The position numbers and the translations under genes are program-made. Below are positions 57,023 through 64,000 of a DNA stretch of 64,000 bases, piece by piece (position 1 is the stretch's first letter; each line of letters opens with the position of its first letter). The notes beneath the pieces were generated by a model, which was given only the letters and a program-made list of their open reading frames with translations, had not been told where the DNA came from and ran no database searches. Source of the stretch: Bradyrhizobium sp. 138 (GTDB lineage Bacteria; Pseudomonadota; Alphaproteobacteria; Rhizobiales; Xanthobacteraceae); the NCBI RefSeq assembly GCF_023074075.1, contig NZ_JADPKT010000007.1, forward strand, positions 124,001 through 188,000, given 5' to 3'.

Positions 57023-58282
57023 CTAACTCGCCAGATACCGCTCGTAGCTCCCCGTCACCGGCTCGCTCGCCTCGACCTCGGGATCGAGCGTGTAGAGATC
57101 CTGCGCGCGGCCGATGCCGCGCAGGGCATAGCGGCCGGTGGAGACGAGATAGCGGCGTCCAGCGGCATCCAGGCCCTTGTAGAACTCCGATGACGCCAGC
57201 AGCTCGCGATCGACCGAGCGGCTCATCGAGGCGATGCGGCTGACCTCGTTGACGGTGGGGCCGACCACCGTGAAGTCGAGCCGGTCCTCGCTGCCGATAT
57301 TGCCGTAAAAGACCTGGCCGACATGCAGGCCGATATAGGCCGAGGTGGTGGGACGGCCATCGGTCTCCCGCCGCTTGTTCAGCACCGCAACGTTCTTGCG
57401 GAACAGGTGCTCGGCGCGGAGCGCAGCGCGCCGCGCGTCCGCCATGTCCTCACCCCAGAACATCGCGAGCACACCGTCCCCGATCAACTTGAGCACGTCG
57501 CCGCCGGCCTCGTGGATCGCGTCGATCACGGCCTGCGCATAATCGTTCAGGAACGGAATGATCTCGTCGGGGCCGATGCTCTCGCTGATCCCGGTCGAGC
57601 CGCGCAGGTCCGAATACCACAAGACGGCGTTGATGCGCTCGGTGACGCCGCGCGAGATGCGCCCGCGCAGCACCTGCTCGGAGGCATCGCGGCCGAGATA
57701 GACGCGGCCGAGCGTGCGCACGATGTCGACCTGCTGCGCCGATTTGATCGCGAGCCCCAGCACCGGCACGAGGTCGCGCAGCGCGGCAAGCTCGGCTTCC
57801 GTAAAGCCGTCGTCGCGCCGCGTCGTCCAGTAGGAGTAGAGACAATCCATCTGCCCGAGCGCGCCGGTCTCGCCGAATCGATGCACGAAGGCGAGAAAAT
57901 GCCGATGGCCCTTTTCGGCGAGGTCGCCGATCTGCGCGAAGTCGAGCGAGGGCGCATCGGCGAGATCGATCACCATCTCGTCGTGTCCATGCTCGAGCAA
58001 ATGATAGAACACCGAGCGGCGCCAGTTCTTGGCCGCGTCGCCCTCCGCGGTCGAGCCGTATTCGATGACGTCGCTCTCATTGGTCGGCGTATCGCTCCAG
58101 CGGAAGGCGCGGCCCTCATAGATCGGATGCAGCGTGTCGATCACGACGAGCCCGCGCGACAGGTCGAGCCCCTCGGCGCAGCAACGCTCGCAGAAGCCGC
58201 GGAGCAGTTCGGGTTCAGGCAGGCCGGTGAGCGCCTGGTTGGCGACCCAATTCATCAGCGCTAGGCGCGAGGTCAATTGCAT
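57023..58282 (-). CDS. Class III adenylate/guanylate cyclase
   Basis: A 419-residue cytoplasmic nucleotide cyclase. The first 200 residues are an uncharacterised sensor region (RGLVVIDTLHPIYEGR, EHGHDEMVIDL) with no membrane helix. The catalytic domain (about 225-390) has the metal-binding DLRGST motif, GGDVLKLIGDGVLAMFW and VVGPTVNEVSRI. Two metal aspartates are present (YSDLRG, IGDG). It should produce cAMP in response to an unknown signal. It is convergent with the MFS gene. Confidence 0.87.
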   Translation of the reverse strand: MQLTSRLALMNWVANQALTGLPEPELLRGFCERCCAEGLDLSRGLVVIDTLHPIYEGRAFRWSDTPTNESDVIEYGSTAEGDAAKNWRRSVFYHLLEHGHDEMVIDLADAPSLDFAQIGDLAEKGHRHFLAFVHRFGETGALGQMDCLYSYWTTRRDDGFTEAELAALRDLVPVLGLAIKSAQQVDIVRTLGRVYLGRDASEQVLRGRISRGVTERINAVLWYSDLRGSTGISESIGPDEIIPFLNDYAQAVIDAIHEAGGDVLKLIGDGVLAMFWGEDMADARRAALRAEHLFRKNVAVLNKRRETDGRPTTSAYIGLHVGQVFYGNIGSEDRLDFTVVGPTVNEVSRIASMSRSVDRELLASSEFYKGLDAAGRRYLVSTGRYALRGIGRAQDLYTLDPEVEASEPVTGSYERYLAS

Positions 58283-58447
58283 GCGCCATTATGGCGTGCA
58301 TTCGTGACGAGCGGAAGGCCGCGCGCGAACGTCGTGCGTCCCAGGCTCGCGCCCACAGCAGATCGAACATGTCGCAGCCGGTGTTGACGCGCTGTCATGC
58401 CGGCTGCAAAGGGAACCGATGACACCGTCGACCCAGAATACAGTCAT

Positions 58448-59605
58448 ATGAGCCAGCGCCAGCTTCCGATCATCCTGGCACTCGGCACCACGCAGACCCT
58501 GGCCTGGGCCTCGAGCTATTATCTGCCGGCACTGATCGCCGATCCCATGGCGCGCGACCTCGGCGTCTCCTCCAACTGGATTTTCGGCGCGTTCTCGGCC
58601 TCGCTGGTGATCTCGGCGATGCTCGGCCCGCGCATCGGGCGGCAGATCGATCTCGTCGGCGGCCGGCAGGTGCTGTCGGCGTCGAACCTGACGATTGCCG
58701 CCGGCCTCGCGCTGCTTGGCTTCGCGCATTCCGTCCCGGTAATGGTGTTCGCCTGGCTCGTGCTCGGCATCGGCATGGCCATGGGGCTCTACGACGCCGC
58801 CTTCGCCGCTCTCGGCCGCATCTACGGCACCGAGGCACGCAGGCCCATCACCGGCATCACGCTGATGGCGGGCTTTGCCTCCACCGTCGGTTGGCCACTC
58901 ACCGCCTGGGGTCTCGCCCATATCGGCTGGCGCGAGACCTGCTTTGCCTGGGCGGCCGCCAACATCCTGATCGGCCTGCCGCTCAATCTCTTCATGCTGC
59001 CGGTGATCAAGGGCGCCAAGCAGGCGGCGGCCACGGCCGTGAAGCCGCATTTGCCGCTCGACCGCACCATGCTCCTGCTCGCTTTCATCTTCGCGGCGGT
59101 CTGGACCGTCACCGGCGCGATGGCGGCGCATTTCCCCCGCATCCTGGAGACGACGGGCGCAACGCCGGTCGAGGCCATCGCGGCCGGCGCACTGATCGGT
59201 CCGGCGCAAGTCGGCGCACGCATGCTGGAAGCCGGCTTTCTCAGCCGCTTCCATCCGCTGTGGTCGACGCGGCTCGCCTGCCTCACCCATCCGATCGGCG
59301 CGGTGGTCGTGGCGATCTTCGGCGGTGCCGCCGCGAGCGCGTTCGCGCTGTTCCACGGCTCGGGCAACGGCATCCTGACGATCGCGCGCGGCACGCTGCC
59401 GCTGTCGATCTTCGGCCCGAAGGACTTTGGCTACCGCCTCGGCATCATCGGCGCGCCGGCCCGGATGGCGCAGGCGCTGGCGCCGCTGGCCTTCGGCCTC
59501 TTGATCGACCTCATGGGAGCCAAGGTGCTGATCGTCTCCTCCGCGCTCAGCTTGTCGGCGCTGGCCGCGCTGTTCCTGATCCGCACCAAGCCGTCGCCTG
59601 ATTGA
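58448..59605 (+). CDS. MFS transporter
   Basis: A 385-residue major facilitator with about twelve helices. The N-terminus is QLPIILALGTTQTLAWASSY, and GRQIDLVGGRQVLSASN forms the loop 2-3 A-motif near 75. It resembles small-molecule exporters of the arabinose-efflux-like group. The ATG at 58448 is preferred over 58397. A small single-helix gene follows. The substrate is unknown. Confidence 0.85.
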   Translation: MSQRQLPIILALGTTQTLAWASSYYLPALIADPMARDLGVSSNWIFGAFSASLVISAMLGPRIGRQIDLVGGRQVLSASNLTIAAGLALLGFAHSVPVMVFAWLVLGIGMAMGLYDAAFAALGRIYGTEARRPITGITLMAGFASTVGWPLTAWGLAHIGWRETCFAWAAANILIGLPLNLFMLPVIKGAKQAAATAVKPHLPLDRTMLLLAFIFAAVWTVTGAMAAHFPRILETTGATPVEAIAAGALIGPAQVGARMLEAGFLSRFHPLWSTRLACLTHPIGAVVVAIFGGAAASAFALFHGSGNGILTIARGTLPLSIFGPKDFGYRLGIIGAPARMAQALAPLAFGLLIDLMGAKVLIVSSALSLSALAALFLIRTKPSPD

Positions 59606-59636
59606 CGGCACCAGAGCTTTCGCGCACAAGCGGGCC

Positions 59637-59828
59637 ATGAACGACGACGCTGGCCCGCCCCGTACATTCAAAGGCCTCCTGCGCTGGGCGACCACGCCGC
59701 CGCAGGCCTGGGGCGTCTATCTCCTCGCCATCATCCTGGTGTGGCTGGTCTCGTTCTATGCCGGCACGCTGAAGCCGAAGAAGACGCCGGAGCCAAGCCC
59801 GCCTGCGGCGACGGCGCCGAAGAGCTGA
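59637..59828 (+). CDS. Small single-helix membrane protein
   Basis: A 63-residue protein with one predicted helix (GVYLLAIILVWLVSFYAGTL, about 24-43) and a Pro/Lys-rich tail. It lies 31 bases after the MFS gene in the same direction. No family was recognised. Confidence 0.6.
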   Translation: MNDDAGPPRTFKGLLRWATTPPQAWGVYLLAIILVWLVSFYAGTLKPKKTPEPSPPAATAPKS

Positions 59829-59866
59829 TCCCCGCTCATTCGCAAAGCGCCAGCCTTCCCCGCGGC

Positions 59867-59999
59867 ACATCCTTCGAGACGCCCGCCGTTGGCGGGCCCT
59901 CAGGATGAGGGTGGAATGCGCGGCTGCAGCTTCAAAGCGCACCGAACAAGTTCAGCCTCATCCTGAGGGACCGCGAAGCGGTTGTCTCGAAGGACGAGG
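59867..59999. repeat. Intergenic inverted repeat, group B copy 3
   Basis: Arms (59867-59910 and 59956-59999) contain CATCCTTCGAGAC...CCTCAGGATGAGG and CCTCATCCTGAGG...GTCTCGAAGGACG. They are complementary over most of their length and are the fullest copy of the group. It lies between convergent genes. Confidence 0.83.
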
Positions 60000-60020
60000 C
60001 GCTTGCTCCGGCGTCGCCGA

Positions 60021-60992
60021 TCAATGCGGGCAGGTCTCGACCTCGACAGTGACGTGGCTGAGGCCCTTCAGCCCGGCGAGCCGCCGCTTGTAGGCGGCCG
60101 GCTGCTTCGGCTGGTCCGAGACCACCGAGAGCAGCACGGCACAATGGCCGGGGCCGACCTGCCACAGATGCAGGTCGGTGACGCGGTCATCGCCGACCTC
60201 CATACGCGCGCGGATCACCCGCTCCAGCTTCTCGTCGGCGCGCACGTCGAGCAGCACCGCACCTGATGATTTGACGAGGCCGAACGCCCAGCTCGCGATC
60301 ACCGCGCTGCCGATCAGGCCGACGGCCGGATCGGCCCAGACCCATCCCGACAACATGGCGAGGGCGAGCGCGGCGATCGCCAGCACCGAGGTGGCGGCAT
60401 CGGTCATGACATGGACATAGGCCGCGCGAAGATTGTTGTCGTGATGGTGATGGCCGTGGTGATCGTGGTCATGGTGATCGTGCTCGTCATGCGCATGGCT
60501 GTGGCCGTGCTCATGACCATGATGGTGATGATCATGGCTGTCGCGCAGCAGCCACGCGCTGGCGAGGTTGACGCCAAGGCCGAGCGCCGCCACCGCCATG
60601 GCCTCGGCATAGACGATCGGCACCGGATTGATCAGCCGCAGCACGCTCTTATAGGCGATCTCGATCGCGATCAGGCCGAGGATGATCGCGCTGGCGAAGG
60701 CGGCAAGATCGCCGAACTTGCCGGTGCCGAAGGTGAAATGCGCATTCCCCAGATGCCGCCGCGCGAAGCGGTACGCGAACGCGGCAATGCCGAGCGCGGC
60801 CGCATGCGTGCCCATGTGCCAGCCGTCGGCGAGCAGCGCCATCGAGCCGAACAGCGAGCCGGCCACGATCTCGCCGACCATCATGACCAGGGTCAGCACG
60901 ACCACGAACCAGGTGCGGCGCTCGTTCTCGTCGTGCTTCTCGCCCAGGAACGCGTGGTCGTGGGTCCATTGTTCGATGGAATGCGAATGCAT
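60021..60992 (-). CDS. dmeF: DmeF-like CDF-family metal exporter
   Basis: A 323-residue cation diffusion facilitator that exports divalent metals in exchange for protons. Six helices are predicted. The metal-site residues lie in LLADGWHMGTHAAAL (near 60-75) and HVMTDAATSVLAI (near 200). A loop with more than fifteen histidines lies between helices IV and V (about 145-185), as in DmeF proteins that export cobalt and nickel. The start MHSHSIEQW is at 60992; an upstream frame is not needed. It is divergent from chrB. Confidence 0.86.
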   Translation of the reverse strand: MHSHSIEQWTHDHAFLGEKHDENERRTWFVVVLTLVMMVGEIVAGSLFGSMALLADGWHMGTHAAALGIAAFAYRFARRHLGNAHFTFGTGKFGDLAAFASAIILGLIAIEIAYKSVLRLINPVPIVYAEAMAVAALGLGVNLASAWLLRDSHDHHHHGHEHGHSHAHDEHDHHDHDHHGHHHHDNNLRAAYVHVMTDAATSVLAIAALALAMLSGWVWADPAVGLIGSAVIASWAFGLVKSSGAVLLDVRADEKLERVIRARMEVGDDRVTDLHLWQVGPGHCAVLLSVVSDQPKQPAAYKRRLAGLKGLSHVTVEVETCPH

Positions 60993-61189
60993 CGAATTCT
61001 CCGGAAGATTCAGGTCTGTTGGAACGCAATATAGACGGCGGGCAGCACTTTTCGAAGATCCAATCGTCCCTTCGGATTGACAGTGCTTCTTAGTTTCGCT
61101 GTAATCTGCGCCATGGGGATTTGAGCGATCTCCCCACGAGGCGACAGGCCCAAGCATCGCGTCCCGTTCGTTTCTTGCGAGGACGCATC

Positions 61190-62008
61190 ATGTCTGCATT
61201 CACGACCATATCATCCGACAAAATGGCACGGCTGATCGGCACGGCGAACGCGCCTGTTCTGATCGACGTGCGCACCGAAGAGGATTTCGCCGCCGACCGC
61301 CGGTTGATCCCCGGCTCCATCAAGCTCAGCCACGACAATGTGACGGACTGGGGCGGCACCTTCGCCGGCCGCCGCGCCGTCGTCTCCTGCTTCCGCGGCG
61401 AGAAGCTCGCGCAGGGCACCGCAGCCTGGCTGCGCCAGCTCGGCGTGCAGGCCGAAACCCTGGAGGGCGGCTTCGAAGGCTGGAAGGCGGCCAAGCTGCC
61501 GCTGGTCGACGCCCGCAAGCTGCCGCCCCGAGATGCCAAGGGACGCACGGTCTGGGTGACGCGGGCGCGGCCGAAGGTCGACCGCATCGCCTGCCCCTGG
61601 CTGATCCGCCGTTTCGTCGATCCGGGCGCCGTGTTCCTCTATGTGGCGCCGTCCGAGGTGGTCGCCGTCGGCGAGCGATTTAATGCTGCCCCCTTCGACA
61701 TCGAGAACGTGTTCTGGAGCCATCGCGGCGAGCTCTGCACCTTCGACGTCATGATCGAGGAGTTCGGCATCGCGACACCGGCGCTGCTCAGGCTCGCAAC
61801 ATTGGTGCGCGGCGCCGACACCGCGCGGCCCGATCTGGCGCCGGAGGCGCCCGGCCTGCTCGCGGCTTCGCTCGGGCTGTCGCGGATGTATGACGACGAC
61901 CTCGAACAGCTCGAGGCCGGCATGTTGCTCTACGATGCCTTCTTCCGTTGGTGCCGCGATGCTACGACCGAGACCCACAACTGGCCGACCAACAAGGTGA
62001 AGGCGTAA
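61190..62008 (+). CDS. chrB: Chromate resistance protein with rhodanese and ChrB domains
   Basis: A 272-residue protein. The N-terminal rhodanese domain (1-95) has the active-site loop VVSCFRGEKL with its cysteine. The C-terminal ChrB domain (from about 110) has RPKVDRIACPWLIRRFVDP and FDVMIEEFGI. ChrB is a sensor-regulator of chromate resistance in Ochrobactrum and Cupriavidus. The ATG at 61190 is preferred. It ends directly before chrA (no gap), indicating an operon. Confidence 0.86.
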   Translation: MSAFTTISSDKMARLIGTANAPVLIDVRTEEDFAADRRLIPGSIKLSHDNVTDWGGTFAGRRAVVSCFRGEKLAQGTAAWLRQLGVQAETLEGGFEGWKAAKLPLVDARKLPPRDAKGRTVWVTRARPKVDRIACPWLIRRFVDPGAVFLYVAPSEVVAVGERFNAAPFDIENVFWSHRGELCTFDVMIEEFGIATPALLRLATLVRGADTARPDLAPEAPGLLAASLGLSRMYDDDLEQLEAGMLLYDAFFRWCRDATTETHNWPTNKVKA

Positions 62009-63394
62009 ATGGACACCCGTAACGCTCAAGCAGGAGCTGACGCCGGTCACGGCGTCAGCTTCAACGAAGCCTTTCGCGTCTGGCTCCGCGTCGCGTCCTT
62101 GAGCTTCGGCGGGCCCGCGGGCCAGATCGCGGTGATGCACCGCATCCTGGTCGAGGAGAAGAAGTGGATCTCCGAGGGACGTTTCCTGCATGCCCTGAAT
62201 TACTGCATGTTGCTGCCGGGGCCGGAGGCGCAGCAGCTTGCGACCTATGTCGGCTGGCTGATGCATCGCACCGCCGGTGGATTGATGGCGGGCGGACTGT
62301 TCATCCTGCCCGGCATCATCGCCATCATGGGCCTCAGCTACATCTATGCGGCTTTCGGCAATGTCAGCTTCGTCGAGGCGCTGTTCTTCGGCCTCAAGGC
62401 CGCCGTGCTCGCCATCGTGGTCGAGGCCGTGGTGCGTGTCGGCAAGCGCGCGCTGAAGAACCGCATCATGATCGCGCTCGCAGCGGCAGCCTTCGTCGCG
62501 ATCTTCTTCTTCGCCGTCCCCTTCCCGATCATCATCATCGCCGCCGGACTCATCGGCTACGCCGGCGCGCGGAGCGGCCGACCGGAATTCGCGCCGGCCG
62601 GCCACGGCCATGGCGGCGGCAATGCGGCGATCGACAGCATGCTCGGCGAGGCCGTGCCCGAACACGTCAAACCCAACACCGCGCGCGCGATCCGGGTCGG
62701 TGCGCTGTGGCTGGCGCTCTGGCTGGTGCCTGTCATCGCGCTGCTCGCTGCCCTGGGTCAGGCCAACGTGTTCAGCCAGATCGCGCTGTTCTTCTCGAAG
62801 ATGTCGCTGGTCACGTTCGGCGGCGCCTATGCCGTGCTGGCCTATGTCGCCCAGCAGGCGGTCGAGCATTATCACTGGCTGAAGCCGCACGAGATGCTCG
62901 ACGGCCTCGGCATGGCTGAGACCACACCGGGCCCGTTGATCATGGTGCTGCAGTTCGTCGGCTTCATGGCCGCCTATCGCGACCCCAGCGGATTGTCGCC
63001 GATGCTGTCCGCAACCCTCGGCGGATTGCTCGCGACCTGGGTCACCTTCACGCCCTGCTTTCTCTGGATCTTCGTCGGCGCCCCCTATATCGAGCGCCTG
63101 CGCGGCAACACCGGCCTCGCCGGCGCGCTCAGCGCGATCACCGCCGCCGTTGTCGGCGTCATCCTCAACCTCTCGATCTGGTTCGCCCTGCACACGCTGT
63201 TTCGCGAGACCGTACCGGTGCATGCGTTTGCGCTGAATTTCGACAGGCCGGTGCTGACCAGTGTGGATATCCCCGCGCTGGTGCTGTCGATCGCGGCGGC
63301 CACCGCAATCTTCCGGTTCAAGCTGGGGATGCTGACGGTGCTGGCGGGGAGCTGCGCGGCGGGCGTGGCGCTGCGGCTGGCGGGGGTGATCTGA
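62009..63394 (+). CDS. chrA: Chromate efflux transporter ChrA
   Basis: A 461-residue chromate-ion transporter with two CHR domains, about ten or more helices. The repeated signature appears in the first half as LSFGGPAGQIAVMH (near residue 30) and in the second as VTFGGAYAVLAYV (near 270). Long ChrA proteins reduce chromate accumulation by efflux driven by the proton-motive force. Its ATG follows the chrB stop directly. No terminator was recognised after it. Confidence 0.92.
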   Translation: MDTRNAQAGADAGHGVSFNEAFRVWLRVASLSFGGPAGQIAVMHRILVEEKKWISEGRFLHALNYCMLLPGPEAQQLATYVGWLMHRTAGGLMAGGLFILPGIIAIMGLSYIYAAFGNVSFVEALFFGLKAAVLAIVVEAVVRVGKRALKNRIMIALAAAAFVAIFFFAVPFPIIIIAAGLIGYAGARSGRPEFAPAGHGHGGGNAAIDSMLGEAVPEHVKPNTARAIRVGALWLALWLVPVIALLAALGQANVFSQIALFFSKMSLVTFGGAYAVLAYVAQQAVEHYHWLKPHEMLDGLGMAETTPGPLIMVLQFVGFMAAYRDPSGLSPMLSATLGGLLATWVTFTPCFLWIFVGAPYIERLRGNTGLAGALSAITAAVVGVILNLSIWFALHTLFRETVPVHAFALNFDRPVLTSVDIPALVLSIAAATAIFRFKLGMLTVLAGSCAAGVALRLAGVI

Positions 63395-63490
63395 GGTGTG
63401 GACGTATGCGTCCGGTTAACTCTCCGCAGGCGACGTGACGCCCACCACACTGCGGGCAGCCTCGGGCCAATAGCAGAAATAGCTGCTAGC

Positions 63491-64000
63491 ATGCGGCTCA
63501 TGAATCGCACTGCCAACTGGATAGCAACAACCGGCGGTCCTCACCTGCTGATTGCCGATGAACAGCTCCCACATTGGCGGGGCATCGAACAATGGCGAGA
63601 TCATAGGGATCCGACTGACCAAAGCGACTATGCTCGTGCGTGTAGAATAACGACCTGGTTGGGATTAATCCCCAGCACCGGAGGCAGCGCTGTTGTGCTA
63701 TCCGGCGAGGCAGGCGACGTGGCTTGGTACGCAGATGGTCAGGACGACAGAGGCTTTTTCGTTCAATGGCTTGGTGTCGATGACGAACAACTTATAGAGC
63801 CTGCATTGCACGCGCCGCAGCTGCGGCAGAGCCTTGAGAGCACGGACGCCGAACGGCTCGAATTTGAGACAGGTGCGTCCGGTGCAATGTGGTTGATAGA
63901 TGCATCGGATCGAGGTGAAGATCTGCGCGGCGGGCATCAGGCACTGGTGCTACGTCCAGGCGGGTATCTCGCAAAAGCCAACTATTACCGCTCTACAGGG
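63491..64000 (+). CDS. Imm21-like immunity protein, cut by the window edge
   Basis: An open frame of 170 codons that runs off the right edge without a stop. It begins MRLMNRTANWIATTGGPHLL and includes LPHWRGIEQW, DQSDYARACRI and AVVLSGEAGDVAWY. This matches the Imm21 family (W, GGP near the N-terminus, DYxRAC, then a ...LVL-G-D/E segment). Imm21 proteins neutralise toxins of polymorphic-toxin systems. The cognate toxin is not in view. The second ATG, at 63500, is an equally good start. Composition is AT-richer than chrA. Confidence 0.7.
   Translation, partial: MRLMNRTANWIATTGGPHLLIADEQLPHWRGIEQWRDHRDPTDQSDYARACRITTWLGLIPSTGGSAVVLSGEAGDVAWYADGQDDRGFFVQWLGVDDEQLIEPALHAPQLRQSLESTDAERLEFETGASGAMWLIDASDRGEDLRGGHQALVLRPGGYLAKANYYRSTG

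Noticed and set aside
61211..63223. 670-codon frame opposite chrB-chrA
   Set aside because: It covers two recognised genes on the other strand and has no domain of its own.

Overview
The window is a GC-rich chromosomal segment of an alphaproteobacterium of the order Hyphomicrobiales, most likely Bradyrhizobium or a close relative. The inference rests on gene order (bamE, ubiquinol-cytochrome c chaperone, DUF177, plsX, fabH, ihfA, merR; and glyA, nrdR, ribD, ribE, ribH, nusB, thiL, hppA), a GcrA regulator, an Omp2-type porin, an LdtR-type regulator, a HemB with aspartates in place of the zinc cysteines, and dispersed palindromic repeats of the kind common in Bradyrhizobium.

Layout. 0-5 kb: rplM-rpsI, a thioesterase, an enoyl-CoA hydratase, a CoA-binding protein and an O-acetylhomoserine sulfhydrylase. 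5-7 kb: a small secreted protein, heme A synthase and a DUF2842 protein. 6.8-15.9 kb: an exopolysaccharide locus (deacetylase-like protein, CelD/BcsL-type acetyltransferase, Wzz/GumC-type protein with a kinase-like C-terminus, GT4 glycosyltransferase, initiating sugar-phosphate transferase, O-antigen-ligase-like membrane protein). The deacetylase-like protein and the kinase-like domain have both lost their catalytic signature residues. 15.9-22.6 kb: a divergent MarR/FAD-monooxygenase pair, a saccharopine-dehydrogenase-like/DUF169 pair, a YdcF-type protein, an acetamidase/formamidase and gcrA. 22.9-30.1 kb: a large porin and catabolic-type enzymes with MarR and TetR regulators.

30.1-31.6 kb is a short AT-richer accessory patch. 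It holds a tiny membrane ORF and a truncated tyrosine integrase pointing at the 3' end of a tRNA-Pro(GGG) gene, and looks like the remnant of an island. 31.7-36.9 kb is the conserved fatty-acid/phospholipid block; 37-39.1 kb carries an orphan Bug-type binding protein and an overlapping MerR/carboxymuconolactone decarboxylase pair. 39.3-49 kb is a long minus-strand series: ldtR, two small unknown proteins, glyA, nrdR, riboflavin genes, nusB, thiL and the proton pyrophosphatase hppA.

49.5-64 kb carries hemB, an RDD protein, bpt, a possibly frameshifted secreted protein, a VapBC/MazE-PIN type toxin-antitoxin pair with a perfect operator palindrome, mntH, two MFS exporters, an adenylate cyclase, and a metal-resistance group (DmeF-like CDF exporter divergent from chrB-chrA). 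The right edge cuts through an Imm21-like immunity protein gene. At least five palindromes of one repeat group and three of another lie between genes.
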